This document shows positions 25,548 to 37,030 of a stretch of DNA of 64,000 nucleotides, one piece after another. The DNA is taken from the NCBI GenBank assembly GCA_028015205.1, contig CM051517.1, positions 58,961,455 to 59,025,454 on the forward strand. Direction: 5' to 3'. Made by a program: the position numbers and the translations under genes. The notes beneath the pieces are model-generated. The model did not search any database, had not been told where the DNA came from, and worked only from the letters and a program-made list of their open reading frames with translations. The stretch is from Mytilisepta virgata (taxonomy: Eukaryota; Mollusca; Bivalvia; Mytilida; Mytilidae). Numbering within the stretch: the first letter of the stretch is position 1; every line of letters begins with the position of its first letter.

Positions 25548-25590
25548 GGGGGGGGGGGGGGGGGAGGGGTGGTGGGTGTGGAGTGGGTTG
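25548..25590 (+). repeat. G17 run and G-rich tract
   Basis: Seventeen G then GAGGGGTGGTGGGTGTGG. It is a candidate G-quadruplex-forming sequence. Confidence 0.9.
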
Positions 25591-26636
25591 CACAAGTGCT
25601 GTTTAACCCTATTTTAAAGTTTAACTTTTTTCGTGTATATGTAGAGATATCGTGCCAAGAATTAACCAATGCACTACATTCGTTTTTTTTATTTTAGTGA
25701 AAATCCAGATGGGTGCATGGATAAAGTAGTATTTCGAAAGGACACGATATTATATGTACTTTGAATATTATTGTTCATAATTTCAAAAATGATACAAGTT
25801 TAATTTGTTGTCGCAGTCTAATGTATTGTTATACCATTGTCTTATTTGCCGATCGTGTAATTTGATATTAATTCTGGGTTAATCTCAAGTGATTCTCAGT
25901 TCCCATGTTCATGCACAGTTCAGGCATAAAATCTCTCACAGAAATGAGTTTTTCTGACATTTATGGAATCTCATTTTCAATGTAAATAGAGCATGTTCCT
26001 ATGCCATAGTATGGTGTTCCTCAATCGAAGCCTTAATCCGCTTTTTATAGCCAATAATATGACAACAATCCTCAGCTTACTGGTATTCATCCGCGTCAAA
26101 TCAGTGCTTTAAGCCAGCTTTAATACTCATTTTAGTCGAAGCTTTGCACACGATAACGATAACCAATATGGAGAAGATATGATGAGCTTTTCGGATCTCC
26201 CTAGGGAAGACAGATATAAATAAAATCGATAGCAATTAGTTAAAAAGACCAACATAAGGCACAAATAACCATTGATTATTTTCAATAGCCAGTCTATGAG
26301 ATTTATTATAGTTTAATAGTCTCTGGTCGGAAACATTGATAAGAAACTGACATAAGTAAATATAATTCAAGTTAAGAGGAAAATTGAAGTTCGTAATAGG
26401 TATCGATTTTCTATAAGTGGCTGGAAATCATATTTGAAGCAGATTTCGAACTTCTATTGTCCAATGACCGATTTAATGTTTATGCATTGCCCGTACTTAA
26501 CTATATAACAAGAGGGTTATCAGACGACATGAAACATTAGTATAGACTCTTAAGTAGTCGATATAGATCAGTTCCAACTATCATCTATTTCCTTATCCAC
26601 TGTTCTAACCACTTCTCAATCCAAACAATGGAATTG

Positions 26637-26735
26637 CAAATTTTCCTACTAAAGGTCGGTGTTCTTTCCGGATATTCTGGCTTCGTCCACAAATAAAACA
26701 CTAGCCGCCAAAATACAACCATTTGCTCTTTAATT
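26637..26735 (+). mobile_element. SINE body remnant
   Basis: TTTCCTACTAAAGGTCGGTG, TTCCGGATATTCTGGCTTCG and TCCACAAATAAAACACTAGC match the body of the 61.6-kb SINE with decay. A 25-base C run follows. Confidence 0.6.
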
Positions 26736-26740
26736 GGCGA

Positions 26741-26779
26741 CCCCCCCCCCCCCCCCCCCCCCCCCGAATAAAAAAAAAA
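26741..26779 (+). repeat. C25 run then A run
   Basis: Twenty-five C, then GAAT, then A10. It lies just after a SINE body remnant. The complementary strand is a long G run able to form G-quadruplexes. Confidence 0.95.
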
Positions 26780-27512
26780 CTAAACCAATAATAAAGATTT
26801 ATTATTTTTAGATTAAACATTAATAACTTCAAAATAGCAATAATTCTGGTTATTTTTGGTCATGCAGAATATTTATACACCCACATAGGAGACAATTAAT
26901 AACTCTTATTACTCTTTTCCGTCGTTAAAGGGTAGTTATAGCAAGAACTATATTATATAATAATTGTTGCTAATTTTCAGCTTTCCATAAAGTAGGCGAT
27001 GCTTGAAAATCATATTGCAATACTTCTAAAACTCTAACTATCGGCTATTGGATTATATAATAAAGTAGCTCTGGCACGTATAATTGTTTCTATGGAGAAA
27101 CATAATGGAGTTTCAGGTTACATTTCAAAGCCGTAAAAGGTTTGAATTATTTTAAAAATTGCTTTTAAAGGCTCAAATTTTCAGTTTGGCATAATATTTG
27201 CTAGACAACAAAATATCTCCCGATATAAATCGATCATAAAAAGGGATTTTCACATATCGAATATGTAACGGATGTCAAATAGCTGAATAAAAGAATATAA
27301 CTTTATCAAAAATATCTAATTTTTGTATCAATTTCAGATCGATTTCACAAATAACAGTTTTCTAAATCTAATCGAATGGTTATTTTCTATAAATATGTCA
27401 CAAGTACAAATGTAATTGACAGCTAGGATAATCAATTTCACTGTATAAAACTCGGTCGTCATATTTTTGCTTTTTTGTTGATTCTCATTTTTTATCACAA
27501 TTCACGTGAGTA

Positions 27513-27620
27513 TTAGGGAGCAACCATTTGATTTTTATGGGAGGGGGGCTAGGATCAAATGTTTAATCCTATTGCGGCCTAAATTTTTATTTTCGTTTAA
27601 ACCAAAAAAAATCTTGTCAA
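27513..27620 (+). mobile_element. TIR repeat family, left end
   Basis: TTAGGGAGCAACCATTTGATTTTTATGGGAGGGGGGC is the cleanest left end of this family in the window. Similarity fades after about 100 bp. Confidence 0.6.
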
Positions 27621-29194
27621 GTGATTTTTCACTGAAGGTATAATATATTTATATATCACAGGCGTAGCGTTGCAGCAAAGAATCTTTTATAACCGTTTAC
27701 AAATGTCTTTTAATCTAATATCTGTTTGCTCGTCAATTGCGTAAAATTGATATGACGTTAAAATGTCATAAAAAGTTACTTTAATATTCCATCCAGATAG
27801 CAGCTCTGAAAACAATAGAATTATCTCAAAATTTTGGAATAAATGGTACAAATTAATCTTATGTAGTTTGTTATTTCAGCCATAAAACAAAGTTATTCCG
27901 TAAGAAATAATCTTGAAAATGGAAGCAAAAAGAATTAGACAGGACGCTGCACCCGGCACTGATGTTTCCAGAATTAGAAGTGTCAAGTCTTATAAAAGTT
28001 GATTCGTCATTATACAGATTGGAAAAAAAAATATCAAGGATCATTACACTTTACAGGCCATCTATTTCAAGTGTTCATTTGTATGGTTCAAGTCTTTGGC
28101 ACATTTGCTGAGTGTTTCACAAGTACACTTGCCGTTCGGAATCCTCCAATGTTCTTGACATCTGTCGGACTTACAGATACAATTACCAAGGCACCATGCA
28201 CTTTACTACAGCTATGTACTTTAAAATTTACTATGTTAGACGAATATCAGATCTGCTTCACTAAAAGTGAAGATATTACCCGAATATTATATTGACTTAT
28301 CACTGCGCATTACTAGATGCGTAAATGTCAGATCTAACCCGAAATGTCAGGTCTCATTTCCGGTTTCGAATAAAGACTTCTTGTAAAACATTTCAACAGC
28401 ATCTTATTACTTATCTGTATTAGTAACATTAAAAGGTTAGCTATTCTCTCAGGAAATGGACCCGTTACTTCAGTTATGATATGTTAAAAAGCTCTGTGGT
28501 TTTCTTTGAAATCCGAGAGATTACAAACGTAGGGTATCGATCTTTACACCTGCACCGAGTTGAAATATTTAATGCAGAATGACACAACTATTCGCAAGTA
28601 ATTATTACACCTTATTTATTTTTCTTGGTTTATTGGATAGCTCTAAGCATCAACCAGTATAATACCTGAATTTGTATTCCTATACATTGCAGTGACGTAA
28701 TAAGCTGATAATAATTACCAATAGATCATATTGACGGAGATAATTAAATGTTTGGTTTGGTAATTGTTACTTTAATGAATAAATGATAAACAGAAAATAC
28801 TATCATAAACCACGTTAACAGGTGTGAAGAAATAATCAATGAAGTCTTCAAGCGCGTGATGATGTATAGGATTTTTGTGAGAAAATACACAGTAACTATT
28901 AGCAGATTGTTAATTATGTTCGTCGGTTGTCCAGTTTTGCCAGCAAAATCTTAATTAGTGATTGTATCAAATCGTGATAAGAACGAGAGGATAAATCTTA
29001 ATTACAGTACGTTTGTCAGCATGCACTGTCAACGTGATTGTATTGACCTGGCCTTATGCAGGTGTTAGTGACATCTTTTTTTATTACAAGCAAGATGTAT
29101 TCATTACTGTACTTAGATTTGGCTTCTTTACACTAAATTTTCTACAATTTCTATTGAATCACGTCGGGTCCATGTGGTTCGGTGTTGGAAGTAA
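27621..29194. other. Noncoding stretch with a 98-residue ORF
   Basis: The plus ORF at 27999-28295 is among the longer unexplained ones and has a hydrophobic middle. It shows no recognisable motif and may be chance. Confidence 0.45.
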
Positions 29195-29522
29195 AGTTAA
29201 GAAATACCAAAGGGATATTCGAATATCGAAAACAAGTGACAAACTCCAGAGAACAACGAAGACAAGACCAAAACAATACAAACACTACACTCAAAAACTA
29301 AACCGTGGGTAGACTCAGGTACTCCGGAAGAGTAAGCAGTCTCTGCTTCCTGCAGGGTACCCGCCCATGTCAAATCCGGTATGAGGAAGGGACAACACCA
29401 ATGGAACAGGTCCATTTTCATTCGGGGAACGTTTTTTCATTCCTGTAAACCAAGTCATGATGACGTCCATAAAACTTTAATAAGGATGACTGCAACTTAG
29501 GAGCAACATACCCCTGTCTGAG
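29195..29522 (-). mobile_element. Minus-strand fragment of the same retroelement
   Basis: The reverse complement matches about 43382-43745. It shares CTCAGACAGGGGTATGTTGC, TTATTAAAGTTTTATGGACG, GCAGGAAGCAGAGACTG and CTTCCGGAGTACCTGAGTC. It covers the last coding part and the 3' tail. It forms an inverted pair with the 43-kb copy, 14 kb away. ORFs inside it are tail sequence and not genes. Confidence 0.85.
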
Positions 29523-29580
29523 TATCTTTTCCCCTCCTTTGAATATACCTTTGGTATTTTTGGACTTTACTTAGAGCAGA
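29523..29580 (+). mobile_element. Plus-strand 3'-tail scrap of the retroelement
   Basis: CCTCCTTTGAATATACCTTTGGTATTTTTGGACTTTACTT resembles 43700-43750 on the plus strand, but it abuts the minus-strand fragment. The two pieces therefore join head to head at about 29522. Confidence 0.6.
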
Positions 29581-31214
29581 ATTGGTGTGTTCTGTTTTTT
29601 TCGCAAGGTCTGTTTACCTTGATCCTATTGTCAATCAATGTCACATGTATACCTCTCTAGATTCATACCAGTAAAACCTGGATTCCAAAATGGCTGATGC
29701 TGCCGAAAGTGTCGCATAACAAAAGAGAATGAGTTCTAAAACTTTATTACAATTTTAAAGGTAGGATTTCAACTTCCCCAGAAATAAATATAGAAAGGCT
29801 ATGTTAAATGTGGAAGAACATACTAAAAACTTATGTTATTGTCTCTTCATAAAAAGACTGAAAGTGATAGAGGGGAACACTCAGTTAAAATAATACAGCT
29901 AGTAATGATTTACTTCTTAATCACTCTTATAATTAAATATAATATGAGTACATTATGTAAAATAAACATAAACTAAACAAGGTATATAAATAACTTGTTC
30001 TATTAAATAGTATATTTGAATAATATATTATGGTAATTAAATAAATATTCCAAATTAATGGAAGCGAAATAATGAAATTCACAAAATCAAACAAGTCGGA
30101 TATTGTTCAATATTTAATTTTTAATTTTTAAATCTAGTATAATAATTTTATGAGTTAGTTGAAAAACTTGTGTAAATATTCTTAATCTGCCCAAAAACTA
30201 CATGTAATCATTCCACGATGGTCCTATAAAAAGGACGCTGATATAAAACAAAGGGGAAAAATATAGATGTCCTCAGCCCGACTATATATATACCGATGTA
30301 TCCGTTTTGAACTTAATAGGTTCTCAACCTGTTTTTTGAATATCCGGCTCTGCATTTTTTGTCATGAACATGCCTTGTAAAAACAGCACTTTGTATACGC
30401 ATAAAAGTCTGTTTCTAATTTTTTTTGTTGAAATTGAGTGTTTGGTAGAATACAGAAATATATCGATCGCTATTAAACTTTTTCTTTTTGTACACCTGTG
30501 TAGTACTTTATTCGTTGAGTACTTGAAGTAATACCCATTAGGTAAATCCAATATTTGTCAAATACAAACTTTACGATGCATTCTTAAATCTAATATCTAT
30601 AATTTTTAAAAACCTTGTTGATATTATATAATATTTACCCTAAAAGTTTTCCTCTTAAGCTTCAGAAATTCACTCTTTGATGAATTGTGAAAAAAAACTG
30701 TTTATCTTTGTTAAGCAAACGCTAAGCATATGGAAGTGTATGGATCTTAACAAATCAGAGTGTTCAAATTGCACTGATTTTGTTTGCACATTTAGCCCAA
30801 AAGGAGCTTGACAACAACAGTAAAGTAAGATCAAATCTTTACATGTAGTCAATTTTAAACCCAACAAAGCCTTGTCACTTTTAAGTTTTATTAAATTTTG
30901 AGTCTTGAAAGAAAACGTAATATTTGCCAAATACAAACTTAGTAAGGTTGCCGAAAATGTAGTTTTTAAAGCTTTAGAATAGGGTTCTTTGATGGTTTGT
31001 AAAATAAAGGCTATTGTATTTTTTTTTAATGTTTTTAAATGAAATGTTTATGTTGTAAGTACAACGTTTTTCTAGTAATTTACAGTTTCTCTGTGACTTA
31101 TTTTAAAGGAAGCATCAAGTGATTTAAAACACGTAAAATACTGTACAGACAATTTTTAGAACTGCAACTAAACGTTTGAATGAAATATGCATTAACAGAA
31201 CATATATAAAGTGT
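29581..31214. other. Very AT-rich noncoding stretch
   Basis: The 29930-30180 part is almost only A and T. Nothing recognised. Confidence 0.6.
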
Positions 31215-31400
31215 GGATATTTTTGTCTTCAGGTAAACAACAAAAATGGATATCAGGAAAGGTCAACAATGAAATACCAATCAATCAAAGCAACCCAGCT
31301 GAGAGAACTCTGGACAAAAATAACAAAAAGCACAAAAAACAAACAAAAACACAACAGAGAGTCAGGATATAGTCTGACTTGGTACAGACACTGAACAGTG
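31215..31400 (-). repeat. Dispersed repeat, inverted relative of 48880-49035
   Basis: Read on the minus strand, this begins GTCTGTACCAAGTCAGACTA, continues with a T-rich stretch and then TTGATTGATTGGTAT. The same order of words occurs on the plus strand at 48880-49035. I recognise the CCAAGTCAG start as common in mussel repeats. It lies immediately left of the 94-bp array, so the array may have grown from the neighbouring part of this repeat. Confidence 0.7.
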
Positions 31401-31478
31401 GTGGGGTTAAATCGTTTTTATGGGTACCCAAACCGCCTCCTTATCTATCATGACACTCTGGTGCATAAAACATACTAC

Positions 31479-32891
31479 AAAAGCCAATACAGTATGATTA
31501 ACAAGAAGGTGACCGATTGCTAGAACTGAACATTTTTTGTTGGACGGTACATATTTTAGATAGTAGGGTCAGAAAAGCCAATACAGTATGATTAACAAGA
31601 AGGTGACCGATTGCTAGAACTGAACATTTTTTGTTGGACGGTACATATTTTAGATAGTAGGGTCAGAAAAGCCAATACAGTATGATTAACAAGAAGGTGA
31701 CCGATTGCTAGAACTGAACATTTTTTGTTGGACGGTACATATTTTAGAGAGTAGGGTCAGAAAAGCCAATACAGTATGATTAACAAGAAGGTGACCGATT
31801 GCTAGAACTGAACATTTTTTGTTGGACGGTACATATTTTAGATAGTAGGGTCAGAAAAGCCAATACAGTATGATTAACAAGAAGGTGACCGATTGCTAGA
31901 ACTGAACATTTTTTGTTGGACGGTACATATTTTAGATAGTAGGGTCAGAAAAGCCAATACAGTATGATTAACAAGAAGGTGACCGATTGCTAGAACTGAA
32001 CATTTTTTGTTGGATGGTACATATTTTAGATAGTAGGGTCAGAAAAGCCAATACAGTATGATTAACAAGAAGGTGACCGATTGCTAGAACTGAACATTTT
32101 TTGTTGGACGGTACATATTTTAGATAGTAGGGTCAGTAAAGCCAATACAGTATGATTAACAAGAAGGTGACCGATTGCTAGAAATGAACATTTTTTGTTG
32201 GATGGTACATATTTTAGATAGTAGGGTCAGAAAAGCCAATACAGTATGATTAACAAGAAGGTGACCGATTGCTAGAACTGAACATTTTTTGTTGGACGGT
32301 ACATATTTTAGATAGTAGGGTCAGAAAAGCCAATACAGTATGATTAACAAGAAGGTGACCGATTGCTAGAACTGAACATTTGTTGTTGGACGGTACATAT
32401 TTTAGATAGTAGGGTCAGAAAAGCCAATACAGTATGATTAACAAGAAGGTGACCGATTGCTAGAACTGAACATTTGTTGTTGGACGGTACATATTTTAGA
32501 TAGTAGGGTCAGAAAAGCCAATACAGTATGATTAACAAGAAGGTGACCGATTGCTAGAACTGAACATTTGTTGATGGACGGTACATATTTTAGATAGTAG
32601 GGTCAGAAAAGCCAATACAGTATGATTAACAAGAAGGTGACCGATTGCTAGAACTGAACATTTGTTGTTGGACGGTACATATTTTAGATAGTAGGGTCAG
32701 AAAAGCCAATACAGTATGATTAACAAGAAGGTGACCGATTGCTAGAACTGAACATTTTTTGTTGGACGGTACATATTTTAGATAGTAGGGTCAGAAAAGC
32801 CAATACAGTATGATTAACAAGAAGGTGACCGATTGCTAGAACTGAACATTTGTTGTTGGACGGTACATATTTTAGATAGTAGGGTCAGAAA
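31479..32891 (+). repeat. 94-bp tandem array, 15 copies
   Basis: The start of the unit (AAAAGCCAATACAGTATG) recurs exactly every 94 bp from 31479 to the last full copy at 32795; similarity ends at 32891. Copies differ at very few positions. Copy 3 has GAGAG for GATAG near its end. Copies 6 and 8 have GGATGG for GGACGG. Copy 8 also has GAAATGAAC. Copies 10, 11, 13 and 15 have TTTGTTGTTGG, and copy 12 has TTTGTTGATGG. The period is not a multiple of three and no frame stays open, so it is noncoding. High homogeneity points to recent expansion. Confidence 0.97.
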
Positions 32892-33008
32892 TGTGTTCGT
32901 TTTAACTGTAGAACTAGCTATGGATCTCATATATAGCTGCAGGTCGGATGCATACAAATAGAGCGGCGAAGTGCATGGTGAAAGTGAATTTTAACATACC
33001 TATAACTT

Positions 33009-33495
33009 GTAATAAAACGTATCACAAAATACCAAAATAAATTTGATGCACTGTATGGCCATTTAGTTGATTGACAACTCATCAGCATTGCTCTAGATCA
33101 AAATATTGGAAAAACTGGTTAAAGATATAATGATGAATTAATAAGCACAACCATCAAAATCAAAACAATTAAAACAAACAGGTATCCAAACTCAGCTAAG
33201 GGTTACTTCTGCATCAAAAGGAAGAGACTTAGAAATTTCTGGTAATTTTTGTCAAATTTTGAACGGAAAATTTAAAGGCATTTGTGTAATGAATCATGCC
33301 AGGACAAAAGTTCTGGCTACTGGGCTGACAATGCCCTCGGGGACTAACAGTCCACCAGATGTGACATAGACTCAGTGGTAATAAAACATATCACAAAATA
33401 CCAAAATAAATTTGATGCAATGTATGGCCATTTAGTTGACTGACAACTCAACAGCAGTGCTCGAAATCAAAATATTGGGAAAACCAGTTAAGATA
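33009..33495 (+). repeat. Two monomers of a dispersed repeat, 369 bp apart
   Basis: GTAATAAAACGTATCACAAA...GGTTAAAGATA at 33009-33127 recurs at 33378-33495 with about 90 percent identity. Between them is CCCTCGGGGACTAACAGTCC...ACTCAGTGG. The same two blocks alternate at 60990-61385. Confidence 0.85.
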
Positions 33496-34139
33496 AACTT
33501 TATATAATTTTTGTTTTATTGTTGTGAGAATTGGCATCAGACAGACAGTCATCATGAATCAGCTTTATAAAAGATTACAGGTAGAATGACACAAAATTAT
33601 AAAAATATAATTGCAATATTTCATGTACTCAAATCCATTAAGCTCAAATAACATTTGTCAGTCCTTAGGCTATTGTTTAATCTATGATTATATCTACATA
33701 ATCTGATATAAATTGATTTATTATTTATAAACTTATAAAATGATAAGATCGTTAGCCTTTGGCATAATTTTTCAACAGCTTAAAATAGATACAAAGACTT
33801 AGACGAATAGAGACGACATTATCCAAATTTGTCTGTTCGGATATTTTCTGTATTCATTGTAAACATTTGACCTGAGGATGATCAATGATCATTCGTTCGT
33901 TAAAGCAGATAATTTTGTTTTAACTGTGACCAAATTTATCTTTCCCTTTGATGATTCTTTTTTTTAAAAAGTTTTTATACTTACTTACGTATTAATTACC
34001 CCTTTTGATCCGGTTTATAAACTAAACGAAATAAACGAGAAATTGAGAAACCGGAAAATAAATGCTAATTAGCTGGTAAAACGATGAGTTCGTAAGCAAC
34101 GGTCAGGTAAATGTCCTTGAATACAATATTAAAACGATA

Positions 34140-34231
34140 GTACACTTCATCCTCCCAAGTCAGGGGTTCTGAGTCCACTTCGTAGGAATGAACGTGGATA
34201 CAAAAGCCTGACTTGGGAGGATGGTACACTT
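34140..34231. mobile_element. 76-bp palindromic MITE with 8-bp target duplication
   Basis: CATCCTCCCAAGTCAGG at 34148-34164 is the exact reverse complement of 34207-34223, giving 17-bp perfect terminal inverted repeats. The element is flanked on both sides by GTACACTT (34140-34147 and 34224-34231), a perfect 8-bp direct repeat. An 8-bp duplication is typical of hAT or P-type transposition, though the ends do not begin with the usual hAT CAG. With only about 42 bp between the arms it cannot encode anything. A longer relative is at 63232-63468. Confidence 0.88.
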
Positions 34232-36889
34232 GAATTTTCAAATTTCTATAAATGTAAACTCTTATGAAGATATATCTGCTTTCAGTCATTCATAAAAATG
34301 TTATACGGTTTTTATAGTATTAAAAGTTTGAGATAACAAACCGAAATTTTAATATAAGTTAACAAAAGTAGTTTATTAATGAAAGCACAGTTATACCCAA
34401 TATGGGTTGAAGGCTTTTAAACATAAAAAAAAACAAAAACAAAACACAATAAACAGGATAAACAGACAAACTAAAACAGACATAATCATCTTATACGGCC
34501 TCTTAGTCCGCTTTCTCAGTAACCAAGATTTTTTAATAAAGGGACCAACATAGCGCATAAGATCTTTGTATTTTAAAAGAATATTATTTTTTTTGTTATC
34601 ATTCAGTTTTTCAAAATCTTAATAATATTGTTTAATCTTCCCTTAACGTTGTTTTTTTAAAGTAAATATCATGTTAATTCCGATCTGAAACTTGTAGAAT
34701 AAGTATAAATTACCGCCATCTTGAAACAATCGAACTATTTTTATTAAAGGATAAAGAAATATTTCCATAATAATTTCTATCCATCGAAAGATCACCTGTA
34801 TACAATCGTTTATATAAAGTTAATACGATCACTTGACAGTTGTTCATGAACTCATTGTTCTTGTACGGTAATCTATAAATTTATAAAAATAGCGTTTTCT
34901 ATGAAAAATGAGGATATAAGGATGTTTCAGATATATATGATACATTCCCCAAAATAACTAGAATAATAAACCTTCTCTAAAGCATTGCGTTAATGGAAAA
35001 TGAATGAATAAAAAATCATTTTTCGTGCATTTCAGATCCTACACAGCTTTTTAAAGATTTTTAAAGGTCCCACGTCATTACCTTCATGACCATGAATGAT
35101 CGAGAGATATAAACTGTTTTAAGCAAGTCACAAACCAACATACTCACGACATAATTACGCAACCCCCCCCCCCCAAAAAAAAAAAAAAAAAAAAACAAAA
35201 ACAAAAACAAAAACAAAAACAGAAAAAAAACAAAGACACAAAACAAAACAGAAAAGATATGCATAAGAACCAGAGATGAGAGTCGAAAACAAAATTAAAA
35301 CGACGAAATAAATAAAAGAAATATATTTATAACATTGAAATGAACGATTGAATAAATCGTTAGTACTGTTGTAGTTAGTCATCTCTGTTATACGGTAAAA
35401 TATTTCTTTTAATTTTGGTATTTTACCAACAATTAATTAATATTCAAGGCACAAAATAGATAATATATTCTTACATTACATCACGCGGAAGAGAAATAAG
35501 TTTTTTGTGGAGAACCAGGGTACTGATACAAGAATTACACTTGAAATGTAATTACTTCTCTTTTGATATCAATTTATTCTTCTGTTTCATCTATAAATAA
35601 ATGAGTCACAAACTGTTATATTTTACAATAAAATCACGAAAATATGCATTTTATTTATCATATATATGATGTTCTTGTTGGCAACAATTCAAAATCATGG
35701 AAAAGGGTCATATTTATAAACTAAAATTAATAGGCATTTCACTATTGTTTACATTAACATTAATTATTTGTTTATATCCAAAAGATCGTGAACTTTCCTA
35801 ATAAACTAAATTATTTATATGAAAAACATATGGCATCATAAGGAGAACACTTAACTGTGTGTTCGTTATGTAGAAAGTTTTGCTTGAACATTGGAAAAGA
35901 TTGTCTGATGTAAAATAGGAAAACTATGTAGCCACTGAATATTTCTATAATAAAAATAAAAGGATATAAGGTATGCGTGAACAAAACTGAGGTGTAAAAC
36001 AAATAGGAATCACCCTTGATGTGTACAGGTCTTAAGCCAAGATAAATGCCCCGCTAACGCATAGAAATAAACTAAAATCTCATTGTTGCCTAGCTTCAAG
36101 ACATGGTTTTGTGCTGTGTAATGATTATGGTATAAACCTTATCATTTTAAATAAACATTGAATTTTATTGCAAAATTACACCCGTAATCGTCAAGCAAAT
36201 ACATGCAATATAACAAATAAACACAAAACAACATATATGGTACAGAAATACTGAACACGGTATAATTTATACATAATATGTCATGAACTTGTCTGACAGG
36301 GGTCCAATGCCCTCAGTTCTAAAGACTGTTTAATGAAGGCTACAATATTACAAACAAGTTCGGGAGCAAGACTGAGAATGAGAAGTAATTTATTTGTAAA
36401 ATGATAGAACTTGGTCTTTTAAAAAAGTAAAAAAAATCGGGCGCAAATTTGAATTTGTTCATCATAAGGTCGTCATCTACAAATTAACATTTTTTGCATA
36501 ATCTTTGTTCTCCGGAAAGTTCATATATCTACCAACTTCAATGCCTCTGGGTGTCTTTTAAAAGAGAACATTATTATTTCACTTGCCCATTAACAGTCTA
36601 GGATATCAATTTCGATGCATTGTACAAGCAATATATATATATATATATGTATGTCTAGTCAGCTGTGAATAGGCGAACGTTTGTGAAATGCCTTTAAAAT
36701 GACCTTCTTATTATTGCCAAAATAAGGAATGAAAGATCCAAAAGAAAAAAGAAAATATCCCTTTGCTTATATAATGGGTTTTTACTTTGTAATTGACTTG
36801 CACTTGGAATCAGATTTTCCACTAGTCTCTATATAATGTTTTGTCCATTATATACCCTTTTATATTAAAGTGAAAACAGTGTAAAGGGA
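34232..36889. other. Noncoding stretch
   Basis: Apart from the C/A tract at 35.2 kb and a TA run near 36630-36650, nothing recognised. Confidence 0.6.
35163..35225 (+). repeat. C12, A21, then CAAAAA repeats
   Basis: A C run, an A run and about five CAAAAA-type units. The Phe-rich minus ORFs here come from this tract. Confidence 0.95.
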
Positions 36890-37030
36890 CCAACAAAAAT
36901 AGTTTGAGATCATAGGAGTTTGAGATATCAGGAGGAAATATAGCGCAAAGTTTAATCTAAGGACCAAAACATTACTTTGAGATATCAGGAGTTTTGAGAT
37001 AAAAGAGTTTGAGATAACTAGAGTCAATTG
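36890..37030 (+). repeat. GAGATA-rich dispersed repeat
   Basis: It has repeated TTTGAGAT(A/C)A at 36903, 36921, 36977, 36992 and 37008 (approximate), with GGACCAAAACATTACTTTGA between. It is the same family as 24055-24205. The nearby 68-residue minus ORF is incidental. Confidence 0.55.

Noticed and set aside
29013..29421. ORFs of 99 and 74 residues on opposite strands
   Set aside because: They largely overlap the 3' tail of a retroelement.
31479..32891. CRISPR array
   Set aside because: The entire 94-bp period is conserved with no variable spacers, and the genome is eukaryotic.
35061..35382. Two Phe/Leu/Val-rich minus ORFs
   Set aside because: They translate the C12/A21/CAAAAA low-complexity tract.
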